Of a stretch of DNA of 64,000 bases, positions 40,802-51,184 are shown piece after piece. Under the pieces are notes generated by a model. That model worked only from the letters and a program-made list of their open reading frames with translations. It was not told the origin of the DNA and ran no database searches. Origin of the DNA: Ryuthela nishihirai (Eukaryota > Arthropoda > Arachnida > Araneae > Heptathelidae); the NCBI GenBank assembly GCA_038380435.1, contig JAWZYU010000028.1, positions 40,979,095 to 41,043,094 on the forward strand, read 5' to 3'. Position numbers and translations under genes: made by a program. The first letter of the stretch is position 1. Every line of letters begins with the position of its first letter.

Positions 40802-42922
40802 CATGGAGGTAGGAAGATAAGAGGAGGAGCCCTAAGCACTTGAAAATGATGCTTCGGCGACTGCGCGGCAGCCATGTTGTTCTATTCAAACATTGATCAG
40901 TAGTATAGGTGAGTAATGAAGTGTTGTGGAAAAAAATTAAATTTTTATAGCGCATTTGTATTACGGCAGCCTGTTCAGCTTACGGCTGAAAGAATCGCCC
41001 TTCAAAAAAGATACCAGGAATTACCTTTCATCGGTAAGGTTTGTCATATTTATAAAAGTTTAAATAATTATATAATGATACAAGCAACTTCGTGTTGAAA
41101 TTACGCCGCTATGAAATCGGTTTTATTTCGAGTTACAAACCTCGATTCTTCACCAGATTTTTTTTTTTATTTTCTTCGGATTGTACTCAGTGATAAATGT
41201 GAAGATGTACTTCTTATATTGATTGATTGATTGATTTTACGTTACACTTATTTGAGAATTCCTTCTTCAGGCTTTCTCAGTTAAAACATTTTGTTGGCTG
41301 TAATTGAATATTAGTGTGTATTCTATTTAATGGATGATGAATTTACATACTTTTAAATAGAGGTGATTAAAATATCAAGGAGTTTCTTTTTTGTTTTTTA
41401 TTTTATTTTAGGTGGAAGTATTAGATATTATTTTGTTTAAATGTTTCAGTGTTTAAATTCCTCTCTCTTCATGATTTAATAAGTTCAGTGTAAGAAGGGA
41501 AAAGTAAATTACAATAAAGTATTTTCATAAGGTGAGAAATATTATCTTTCTTTTTTTTAAAATTTGGATAGCATTGAAGGGTTTTGTTTAAATGCCCCCT
41601 TTTTTTCTTGGATTGGAGTCTTATATTTTTGAATTTCTTTTTAGATTAATTTAGTGTATCTGGTGTAAATTGTCATAGGTGAGTGACAGCGATCATTAGT
41701 TAGGGTGAAAATTTTTCAAATTGTTTAAATAATTTTAGTTAAAAGAGGAGAGAAGAGTGTAATGCTTTTCTCCTTTTCGTTAATTCTTCTGATAGGGTTC
41801 TAATTGTCCCTTTTAAGGTGAATACTGAATTTATTTAATTCTGTATGAATTTCAAATAGAGCGAGTTTATTGCTTGTAGTTATTTTATTTTTACTTTGGT
41901 TGATGGGTAGGTTAGGCGTACATGAAGGGAGATATGAGAGACTGAGGAGTCAGGCACTGAGATGTCAGGTTCAAGCCACTGTCTGGAACGTTGCCTTTTT
42001 TTTTTTTTAAATGGATATTATATTCCCTTCACCCTGTGGATATATATTTTTTTCTTTTTTTTATGTTTTTTAAATTTTTTATTATTTTTGCTTAGTATAA
42101 TTTTTAGTTGCTTTATTTTTTCCATATAATTTTTTCAGATATTATTTTGAAAATTTCCTTTGTGGCTGAGGAAGGATGTATTTCAATCCTTACGAGATTT
42201 TTTTTTTGTTGAGAGATTGTAATAATTGTGTATTTTGTATTGATTGTTAACTCTGGTTGAGGGAGGAGAATGAGCATGAGATGGGGGAGAGATGTGAAGC
42301 TCAGGGTGCAAACATAGAGCTGGTGGTTTTTTTTTTTTTTTATAAATATATATATATTTTTTTAGTTCTTTTTTTTACTTCTTATACTATTGGCTTTATT
42401 TAGTTTTGTTAAGCAAATTTTTTTTTTTTTATTTTTGTGGAATGAGAATTTTTTTAACGTAAAACAGCTATTTTCTTAATTTTACAAACGTAATTTTTTG
42501 CGGTTTAAATGCTGCTATTGCATATAACTTTTATGTTTTATCCATAAAATGTTTTCTATTGTTATCAGTGTAGTATAAATAAACTTTTAAAATCTTCAAA
42601 TTGTTTGTTATTGTCGTATTCAACGAAATTCATAAATAGTTCTGCTATATAGTAATTCTGTATGGAAATATTCATTGCATTAAAAAAAAGCAATATAAAT
42701 TCCAAATAGCTTAAATGGGCTTTCTCTTAGTCGTAAAAAAATAATATTCCCGTATGTAACGCACAGTAAAACTGAGTATAGCACGTGAAAAGTAGGCTTG
42801 ATTGCAGCGGCAGACGGTTTGTTTTGAATGCAACAATATGGCTACCGCCCTGCTACCTAAGCATCAATTTCCTTGGACAGGGAAAGCGCGTTAGGGCCTC
42901 TCCTTATCTTCCTACCTCCATG
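40802..42922. mobile_element. 2.1-kb element with long inverted termini and 8-bp target duplication
   Basis: Both ends carry CATGGAGGTAGGAAGATAAG as inverted repeats, and weaker inverted similarity extends about 110 bases inward. The flanks are an exact 8-bp duplication, GCGGCACC (40794-40801 and 42923-42930). The interior is AT-rich with no transposase, so the element is non-autonomous. CA at the tips with a GC-rich 8-bp duplication fits the P superfamily. hAT is an alternative, but the tips do not match its usual YARNG pattern well. Confidence 0.8.
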
Positions 42923-42930
42923 GCGGCACC

Positions 42931-43020
42931 AGGGCTTAATGTTCCGTCCGAAGAACGGCGGCCTTTCCAAGCCCAGCTGTGTCCCCTTTCTCAGCGGGGA
43001 AAAGTGGGTGAAAAGTCAAA
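42931..43020 (-). mobile_element. SINE-1 fragment, right part of the interrupted copy
   Basis: GGGCTTAATGTTCCGTCCGA to CGGCCTTTCCAAGCCC and on to a CAGCGGGG stretch. It resumes exactly where the fragment at 40738 stopped. Confidence 0.7.
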
Positions 43021-43467
43021 AATGGGCTTTTTATGAAATACGTAATTTTTTCTTTCACCTGAAAAATGACATTCGTGCAATGGCCGTTGAAATTTTTTTA
43101 AAACACTCTCTGCGTTCTTTAAAATACCGAGATAAAAAAAGAAACAATTTTTCGCAAAAAAAAAATGTTTGTCATTTTTTTTGCGATCGAGTTAAAAGAA
43201 AGATATACTTTCATGGAAAATGCAAAAACGTGCTCCGAATTACCAAGTTAAATTCATAACAGTTTACTTGTCGTATTTAACATTCAAATGTGTTAAACAA
43301 ATACCTGATGTAATACAGATTCTGCCCATTAAATAAAGAAACAGTCACCTGTCTTATCAATGGTAAGGCATGATCACAACTTCGTATCTTTTTAAACAAC
43401 ATTTTATTGAAACAATGGGATTGAAGATATACACTCAAGCGCCACTTTATTAGGTATATTTTTGAAA
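43021..43467. other. Unassigned DNA
   Basis: A 128-codon plus-strand frame overlaps SINE sequence and an A-rich stretch. I see no motif and do not call it. Confidence 0.3.
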
Positions 43468-43480
43468 CACTGTTTAAATA

Positions 43481-43856
43481 GGGCGGGGGTGGCTCAGTCG
43501 GTAGCTCGCCAGGATCGTAATCTGTAGTTCCCAGGTTCGAGTCCCAGCTGGGTCAGCGTTGAGATTTATCTCCGCAAAAATTCCCCGCCCTGCCCACGGT
43601 CAGTAGGAGACACCGATGGGCTTGGAAAGACCGCCGTCCGTCGGATGGGACGTTAAGCCGTGGCCCCGTGTTCGAGAGAGCCATACCCTGTGCATGTTAA
43701 AGAACACGCTGGATGGCCTGGACGGGAGGCTACCATCTGTCTCCCAACAGTGGGTCCCCTCCCCGAACCTTCTCTGAGCCTTCGGGTTCCATGTGACCTG
43801 GCCATTTAGCCCATGGTGTGCCAAAAGGTGCCGCTCAGAGGTAAAACAACCCAACC
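43481..43856 (+). mobile_element. SINE-1 copy, 13-bp target duplication
   Basis: CACTGTTTAAATA at 43468-43480 and 43857-43869. A short internal deletion at the CAACAGCTGTTCC site. Confidence 0.93.
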
Positions 43857-43869
43857 CACTGTTTAAATA

Positions 43870-44235
43870 ATGTATTTTTCTGATATTTGCTAAGCATGCT
43901 GGCCTTTTGTGGTTATTGTTGCCAAGTTTCACGTTGAAGATACAGATGGAATCTGAACAGGTTTTTACACCCCTTGATTCTGTTAGCTGATGTTTATTAA
44001 TTTATTTTCTTTTTCTGTTGCTTTCATTGTTTTGTATTTCCATTAATGTATTTTTTTGTAACTTTGTAAGGAAATGTTGAAAGGATACGGAACCTAGTAA
44101 CTTTTTAAGCTTTTTATGAAAATATATGATAAAGATAACTTAAAAATCTCAGTTAATCTATTTCACTCTCGATTTTCAACAATATTCTAATTAAATTATA
44201 AATTTACAAATTTTATAAATTTGTAATTGAAATAT
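43870..44235. other. Unassigned AT-rich DNA
   Basis: Nothing recognised. Confidence 0.35.
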
Positions 44236-44560
44236 AATTATTTATATATAAAAACCTATAATATATAATATATATATATTATATAATATATATATATATT
44301 ATATAATATCTATATTATATAAAATATATATTATATAATATATAATATATATTAATATATATTATACAATATAAAATATATATTATATAATATATATTAA
44401 TATATATTATATAATATATATTAATATATATTATATATAATATATATATATAATATTATATATAATTATTTATATATAAAAACGTATAACATATAATATA
44501 TATTAATATATATTATATATAATATATAAATTTTAATATAATATATAATCTAAAATAAAA
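44236..44560. repeat. AT-only low-complexity array
   Basis: Over 300 bases of ATATAATATATATTA-type repeats with many short palindromes, such as AATATATATTAATATATATT. Copy number is likely to vary. Confidence 0.9.
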
Positions 44561-45084
44561 AAAAGATTGGGGAAAAAAACTATAATTACTGCGGCTGGAA
44601 CTGAACCAGAAAATAGAACAAAAGAATTATTTTATAAAAACTTTATAAATTTATATAATTCATTTCAGATCAAATTAAAATCTTAACGTTATTTGAAACG
44701 AAACGTAATAGAAATAATTCGTAGAAATCGAAAATTCTTGAGTAGTATCATCATAAATGCTAGGAAAAATTCATTAAAAAAAATTAATGCTTGAAAAAAT
44801 AATTGAAAACTGAATGGTACTCATTTTTTTATTTCTAAAGATTGATAAACTGGTTGAAATTTTAACCAAAGGAAATTATTACTTTTACTAACTTTTTACA
44901 ATTTCGAGAAATGTGAGAAATTTTAATCATGACAGCTTGAGCCGGTCAATCTCGGACTCAGACGAACAAAATAAAAACTAAAAGAAAAACTCCTTCAAGC
45001 AGCTGCTTGCCACAGAGGTCTGACAGGAGCCTGTCAGTTTATAAAGCTTAGAGAAAGAGATAAGTGACCTCTGTTCCCTACAAG
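44561..45084. other. Unassigned DNA with a dispersed repeat fragment
   Basis: 44995-45040 holds CAAGCAGCTGCTTGCCACAG and GTCTGACAGGAGCCTGTCAG, the family also seen at 17898 and 53431. Nothing else. Confidence 0.45.
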
Positions 45085-45535
45085 TAAAGTCGTTCAAAAA
45101 AAATATCCGAACACTATGGTTGATTACATAATTCAGAAAAAAATATCTGGCACCAATTTTTTTAGAAATTAGTGATCTGGCAACCTTCGTGTCACGTGAT
45201 TACAGAATTCAGGAAAAATATCTGGAGCGTGTACAGCAACTGTACACGCTCCAGTTACCGTTCACAGCAAAGCGTGTGCAGTTACCTGGAGCTTACTGGA
45301 GCGTGTGCAGTTACTGCACACGCTCCAGTTTGCTGTGAACGGTAACTGCACACGCTCAATATTTCCGTGAGTGAGCCCACACGATCTAGTATCAAAATAA
45401 TATGACCACCTACAGTCGCTCAAAAAAATATCCGAACACTATGGTCGAATACAGAATTCAGAAAAAATATCTGGTAACGACTTTTTTTTAGAAATTAGTG
45501 ATCTGACAACCTTCGTGTCATGTGACACGAATTGT
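45085..45535. mobile_element. Palindromic MITE, tandem hairpin form
   Basis: First unit at 45085, the second starts TACAGTCGCTC at 45412 (period 327). The hairpin block (45223-45353) carries a partial internal duplication of the GCGTGTGCAGTTAC motif. Confidence 0.85.
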
Positions 45536-46164
45536 CTACGCAAATAGTGAAATAATGATTACAAAACGAATATAAAAATGATATTATGTTGATTTAGATA
45601 TGACTAATAGTGAATACTGAATTTAACATTCGTATGTTTTTTGTGATTTTTTTTTGGTGGGGCAGTGGCCCAAATGTCATAAAGGAGGCCCTGAGATAAT
45701 GGCATAACTCCAGGTGACCCCTGGATAGAGATAAGAGACTGAATTATTAATCCCGTCTTCTGTATAATAAATACCATTATCAGTAAACTGAGACGAGTTT
45801 ATTTTAATTGTGTAGTCTTTAAGATTAATTTTGCTGATTATACTTGATGTCAAATGTAGTTTTCAAAATTTCCAAAATACTCTGTATACGTTAAATAACA
45901 CTCAGGAATAAAAGCATTAAATATTTATACAAATAATTAGGTATTTTATAATATTTTTCTTTTCTCTGGGAATGGAATCCCCATTTTAATATTTAAGATC
46001 ATCGCTCGACTTTCGGGCACGTTTTCAGGAACGCATCTAATATATACAGATGATTGTCAATAATTGATTGACTGATTGATTGATAGGATCGACGATGAAG
46101 AAATGGTAAAACTCTGAAAATTTACACCTAGGGCTAATCTGGATCGTAGATTTGGAAAAAATCC
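45536..46164. other. Unassigned DNA
   Basis: AT-rich. A GATTGATTGATTGATAG microsatellite lies near 46072. No gene. Confidence 0.35.
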
Positions 46165-47240
46165 GAAATTTGACTTCCGACGTGTCCTTCAGGGTCAAAT
46201 AGAGGTCGCGTAGAGGTCAAACCATGATCTATCGTGTGCTAGAAAAGTGAAAACTGTTGTCTTGGGGGAAACATTCCAACGTTGTAGCTGTCGTACCCAA
46301 TACAGATGTCGTATGGGGTTGTAGATGTCGGAAACGCTACGAAATTTGACTTCCGACGTGTCCTTCAGGGTCAAATAGAGGTCACGTAGAGGTCAAACCA
46401 TGATCTATCGAGTGCTAGAAAAGTGAAAACTGTTGTCTTGGGGGAAACATTCCAATGATGTAGCTGTCGTACCCAATACAGATGTCGTATGGGGTTTAGA
46501 TGTCGGAAACGCTACGAAATTTGACTTCCGACGTGTCCTTCAGGGTCAAATAGAGGTCACGTAGAGGTCAAACCATGATCTATCGAGTTCAAGAAAAGTG
46601 AAAACTGTTGTCTTGGGGGAAATATTCCAACGTTGTAGCTGTCGTACCCAATACAGATGTCATATGGGGTTGTAGATGTCGGAAACGCTACGAAATTTGA
46701 CTTCCGACGTGTCCTTCAGGATCAAATAGAGGTCACGTAGAGGTCAAACCATGATCTATCGAGTGCTAGAAAAGTGAAAACTGTTGTCTTGGGGGAAACA
46801 TTCCAACGATGTAGCTATCGTACACAATACAGATGTCGTATGGGGTTGTAGATGTCGGAAACGTTACGAAATTTTGAATTCGGAGGGACCTTCGAGGTCA
46901 AAGGTCAAATTTAGATCTATCGGTGCTAGAGAGCTATATATTGGTACTAGAAGGTATTTTGGGTCGTAGATCTCTAAAATGTGAAATTTTGGATACGATG
47001 GGTCATTTAAGGTCAAATATAGATCTGCAAGTATTAGGGGGCTAAACATTGGTGCCAGGGGCCAGTTTGAGTTGTAAATCTCAGAAATTTTGAATGTCCT
47101 TTGAGGTCAAGGTCAGATTTCGATATACGGACTGGAGAGATAAAACTTGGTGAATTGGACTGTTTCAGACAATAGAACTCAGAAAAAAAAATAGGTTTTT
47201 TTGGATCCGGTGTCGCATTCAAGGTCAAATAGGAGTCGGA
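46165..47240. repeat. 176-bp tandem repeat, four units, with degenerate extension
   Basis: GAAATTTGAC(T) recurs at 46165, 46341, 46516 and 46692, ending near 46868 (spacings 176, 175, 176, 176). After that, shorter diverged units of similar text run to about 47240. Every unit contains GGTCAAATAGA-GGTCACGTAGA-GGTCAAACC (first copy GGTCG in the middle): three GGTCA motifs 11 bases apart. Confidence 0.9.
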
Positions 47241-48242
47241 GAAACGGGGTAGAAATCAGGAGGTTTCGAAAGCACCGATGTATTTCTAGTTATGATGAAA
47301 GTCGAGAACTGCCTGTATCATTTCTCTTAGGAGATCTGAACTTTAGAAACAGAATTTTACACTCTTTTAAATACACCTTAATTTTAAGAGGAAAACTTGA
47401 TGTATTTATAAAAGTTGAATTGAAAAATTGCAGTTGTGTCTAAGATTATAAGTTTCAGTTTCTTTTCTCATTGCAGATAACGAGTAACAAACAACAATAG
47501 CTTGTTTCTCAAGTGGATAATATAAGGATTTGCCTTTGGCAGTCGTAAGTTATCTTAAAGAGTTGAATCAATATGCAAGACTACAAACGAATAATGAGAC
47601 AAAAAAATGATAGATGAATGATCGAACCACGAAGAATGCAATTACAGGCAAAGTGAAAAGAAGAAAGTCTGATATGTTTCACATGATAAAAATATAAAAA
47701 CACAAATTAAATACTCAACCAATAAATCAAAGTCAAACAGATCAATCATCACAGACCAATGTCTAAAATAGAATGCGTGTTGACTATCGAGATTTCTCCA
47801 GAACTTTAACAAACGCAAATCACTGGACGAAACCAGACCCCCCCCCCCCACAAAGGTCGTTCTTAAATTACGTCGGTCTATCCTGATCTTAATTGAGTGA
47901 ACCACTGGTGTAAAGAGAAAGCACCCACGTCTTAGCAGTGAAATAAGCTGAGTTCAAAGAACTTATTTGTTTTTTCAGACAAGTTAAACAGATGATTACT
48001 GCTCGTAAAAACCTAAGCGCAAATATTAAGAAGTTTAGAGACTCGACTAAGTAGCATCTAAATCAGAAGTCTTTGTAGAAAACTGAGAAAATAAGAGAAA
48101 GTAAGGAGCATAATATTCATAAGTTTACAAATGGCGAACATAAAGGTGTTGCGGAGTCTTCAAGCGTCTTTCAGATATTATCATCAATTATAAATTTCAA
48201 TTATTAAGAAATATTCTTTGAATTTGATTCCAATTATAAAGA
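47241..48242 (+). other. Upstream region of gene C with a decayed exon start
   Basis: At 47969-47978 TGTTTTTTCAG is followed by ACAAGTTAAACAGATGATTA. This resembles gene A's acceptor and exon start (ACAAGAGAAACAATGGATAA), but the phase-0 frame meets a stop at the third codon. I take it as the fossil of a duplicated exon. The rest is unassigned. Confidence 0.4.
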
Positions 48243-49397
48243 ATGGCATCAACCTATGGAAGAAAGGACACGAAATTGGGAACTTTGACCGATGAGGAAA
48301 ATCGCAAGGTCGTGGCGCCTGTTTCGTCATTTATATATCCATATCAAAGTTATTGTAATATTTGTTGTTTAAAGGTTCCAGGTAACTCTAGAAAGCACGA
48401 TATAAGTAGCCAACATTTGAAAAATTTGATTTTAAAACTTAAACGACAAGACAAAAATGTAATACAAAAGGTGAAAAGAATATCAGAAACTTCAATGGAG
48501 GAAAATATATCAGAAAACACAAGTATAAATTCAACAGTAGAATTTTCGAAATTTCAAAAAACATCCCTTCCAACATCTTTTAGGCGAAAGATAAGTAACG
48601 ATGGATATCTTGAGCCGGATTTTCCTGCACAATATTCTGCACAAAAATCTTACCCCAGGAAGTCATATGAAGTGGAAAGCGAAGGAAGATATGGTTTAAA
48701 AGAGAATGATAGTGACAAAATTGAAACAGTAAATATTTCATGCCAAAAGTGTCTCTTGGCACCTGTTTCGTCATTTATACATCCATTCCAACAATTTCAA
48801 GGCCTTTGTAATGTTTGTTGCGTTGAAGTTTCAGGATCAAGTAACTGGAGACAACACATTAAAGGTAGACAACATTTGAAAAAATTAATTTTAAGACAGG
48901 ACGTGGAGGCTACACTCAAACGACAAGAGGAGAATGTAACAGAGGAGGAGAAAAGAATATTTGAAACTTCAATGGAGGAAAATGTATCAGAAAACAAAGG
49001 TATAAGTTCAATAGTAGAATTTCCAAAATTTCAAAAAACATCCCTTCCAACATCTTTTAGGCGAAAGATAAGTAACGATGGATATCTTGAGCCGGATTTT
49101 CCTGCACAATATTCTGCACAAAAATCTAACCCCAGGGAGTCATATGAAGTGGAAAGCGAAGGAAGATACGGTTTAAAAGAGAATGATTGTGACAAAATTG
49201 AAACAGTAAATATTTCACGCCAAAAGAGTCTCTTGGTACCTGTTTCGTCATTTATACATCCATATCAAAGTTATTGTAATATTTGTTGTTTAAAGGTTCC
49301 AGGTAACTCTAGAAAGCACGATATAAGTAGCCAACATTTGAAAAATTTATTTTTAAGAAAGGGTGTGGAGGACTCAAACGACAAGAGGAGAATGTAA
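48243..49397 (+). CDS. Gene C, 5' part: modular U1-like zinc finger protein
   Basis: ATG 48243 (AGAATGG context, in-frame stop two codons upstream) opens 384 codons. Three modules follow one another, each with a PVSSFIHPYQ-type lead, a finger, a basic acidic-rich linker (KRQEENVTEEEKRI), and an LPTSFRRKISNDGYLEPDFP block. Finger 2 is canonical, CNVCCVEVSGSSNWRQH then IKGRQH. Fingers 1 and 3 (CNICCLKVPGNSRKH) are two residues short between Cys and His, so zinc binding is doubtful. The frame ends where GTGGAGGACTC lacks four bases (CTAC) present in the other modules. This suggests that the gene originally continued into the frame at 49430. Confidence 0.6.
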   Translation: MASTYGRKDTKLGTLTDEENRKVVAPVSSFIYPYQSYCNICCLKVPGNSRKHDISSQHLKNLILKLKRQDKNVIQKVKRISETSMEENISENTSINSTVEFSKFQKTSLPTSFRRKISNDGYLEPDFPAQYSAQKSYPRKSYEVESEGRYGLKENDSDKIETVNISCQKCLLAPVSSFIHPFQQFQGLCNVCCVEVSGSSNWRQHIKGRQHLKKLILRQDVEATLKRQEENVTEEEKRIFETSMEENVSENKGISSIVEFPKFQKTSLPTSFRRKISNDGYLEPDFPAQYSAQKSNPRESYEVESEGRYGLKENDCDKIETVNISRQKSLLVPVSSFIHPYQSYCNICCLKVPGNSRKHDISSQHLKNLFLRKGVEDSNDKRRM

Positions 49398-49429
49398 TAG
49401 AGGAGGAGAAAAGAATATTAGAATCTTCA

Positions 49430-50347
49430 ATGGAGGAAAATGTACCAGAAAACACAAGTATAAGTTCAACAGTAGAATTTCAAAAAACATCCCTTCCAAC
49501 ATCTTTTAGGCGAAAGATAAGTAACGATGGATATCTTGAGTCGGATTTTCCTGCACAATATTCTGCACAAAAATCTTACCACAGGAAGTCATATGAAGTG
49601 GAAAACAAAGGAAGATATGGTTTAAAAGAGAATGATTGTGACAAAATTGAAACAGTAAATATTTCACGTCAAAAGAGTCTCTTGGTACCTGTTTCGTCAT
49701 TTTTATATCCATATCAAAGTTATTGTAATATTTGTTTATTAAACGTTTCAGGATCAAGTAACTGGAGAGAGCACATTAAAGGTAGACAACATTTGAAAAA
49801 TTTAATTTTAAGAAAGGATGTGGAGGCTACACTCAAACGACAAGAGGAGAATGTAATAGAGGAGGAGAAAAGAATATTAGAAACTTCAATGGAGGAAAAT
49901 GTACCAGAAAACACAAGTATAAGTTCAACAGTAGAATTTCAAAAAACATCCCTTCCAACATCTTTTAGGCGAAAGATAAGTAACGATGGATATCTTGAGT
50001 CGGATTTTCCTGCACAATATTCTGCACAAAAATCTTACCACAGGAAGTCATATGAAGTGGAAAACAAAGGAAGATATGGTTTAAAAGAGAATGATTGTGA
50101 CAAAATTGAAACAGTAAATATTTCACGTCAAAAGAGTCTCTTGGTACCTGTTTCGTCATTTTTATATCCATATCAAAGTTATTGTAATATTTGTTTATTA
50201 AACGTTTCAGGATCAAGTAACTGGAGAGAGCACATTAAAGGTAGACAACATTTGAAAAATTTAATTTTAAGAAAGGATGTGGAGGCTACACTCAAACGAC
50301 AAGAGGAGAATGTAATAGAGGAGGAGAAAAGAATATTAGAAACTTCA
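49430..50347 (+). repeat. 459-bp tandem duplication inside gene C, nearly identical copies
   Basis: 49430-49888 and 49889-50347 give the same translation (153 residues) and the same antisense shadows. Other modules in the gene differ at many sites, so this duplication or conversion is recent. Confidence 0.92.
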
Positions 50348-51184
50348 ATGGAGGAAAATGTACCAGAAAACACAAGTATAAGTTCAACAGTAGAATTTCT
50401 AAAATTTCGAAAAACATTCCTTCCAACATCTTTAAGGCGAAAGATAAGTAACGATGGATATCTTGAGCCGGATTTTCCTGCACAATATTCTGCACAAAAA
50501 TCTTACCCCAGGAAGTCATACGAAGTGGAAAGCGAAGGAAGATGTGGTTTAAAAGAGAATGATAGTGACAAAATTGAAACAGTAAATATTTCATGCCAAA
50601 AGTGTCTCTTGGCACCTGTTTCGTCATTTATACATCCATTCAAACGATTTCAAGGCCATTGTAATGTTTGTTGCGTTGAAATTTCAGGATCAAGTAACTG
50701 GAGAGAGCACATTAAAGGTAGACAACATTTGAAAAAATTAATTTTAAGACAGGATGTGGAGGCTACACTCAAACGACAAGAGGAGAATGTAACAGAGGAG
50801 GAGAAAAGAATATTAGAAACTTCAATGGAGGAAAATGTACCAGAAAACACAAGTATAAGTTCAACAGTAGAATTTCTAAAATTTCGAAAAACATTCCTTC
50901 CAACATCTTTTAGACGAAAGATAGGTAATGATGGATATCTTGAGCCCGATTTTCCTGCACAATATTCTGCACAAAAATCTTACCCCAGGAAGGCACATGA
51001 AGTGGAAAGCGAAGGAAGATACGGTTTAAAAGAGAATGATTGTGACAAAAATAAAACCGTAAATATTTCACATGCTATGAAAATTCTTTTAAAGCTTCAA
51101 ACCCTGTTAGGTGATGCAGAAAATATTCTATCTACTCAATCATATGCTCAGAGATCTCGTTTGAGATTGCAAGAAGGAAAATAA
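49430..51184 (+). CDS. Gene C, 3' part (same gene after a frameshift)
   Basis: 584 codons in the frame restored by the 4-base deficit. It holds three canonical fingers (CNICLLNVSGSSNWREH, twice, and CNVCCVEISGSSNWREH, each with IKGRQH) and ends in a fingerless module plus a MKILLKLQTLLGD helix-like tail. The first two 153-residue modules are nearly identical. Product type as for the 5' part: U1-like fingers, putatively nucleic-acid binding. As annotated it would need a second start or a sequence error upstream. Downstream text in the same frame (51185-51680) still looks coding apart from several stops, so the present C-terminus is probably a truncation. Confidence 0.6.
   Translation: MEENVPENTSISSTVEFQKTSLPTSFRRKISNDGYLESDFPAQYSAQKSYHRKSYEVENKGRYGLKENDCDKIETVNISRQKSLLVPVSSFLYPYQSYCNICLLNVSGSSNWREHIKGRQHLKNLILRKDVEATLKRQEENVIEEEKRILETSMEENVPENTSISSTVEFQKTSLPTSFRRKISNDGYLESDFPAQYSAQKSYHRKSYEVENKGRYGLKENDCDKIETVNISRQKSLLVPVSSFLYPYQSYCNICLLNVSGSSNWREHIKGRQHLKNLILRKDVEATLKRQEENVIEEEKRILETSMEENVPENTSISSTVEFLKFRKTFLPTSLRRKISNDGYLEPDFPAQYSAQKSYPRKSYEVESEGRCGLKENDSDKIETVNISCQKCLLAPVSSFIHPFKRFQGHCNVCCVEISGSSNWREHIKGRQHLKKLILRQDVEATLKRQEENVTEEEKRILETSMEENVPENTSISSTVEFLKFRKTFLPTSFRRKIGNDGYLEPDFPAQYSAQKSYPRKAHEVESEGRYGLKENDCDKNKTVNISHAMKILLKLQTLLGDAENILSTQSYAQRSRLRLQEGK

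Noticed and set aside
42873..43259. 128-codon frame after the inverted-repeat element
   Set aside because: Begins in element arm and SINE sequence and continues in A-rich DNA with lysine/asparagine bias expected from composition.
44236..44560. Replication origin or matrix-attachment region in the AT array
   Set aside because: Only base composition supports it; it is simple-sequence DNA.
46165..46868. CRISPR array
   Set aside because: Units are contiguous 176-bp repeats without unique spacers, in a eukaryotic setting.
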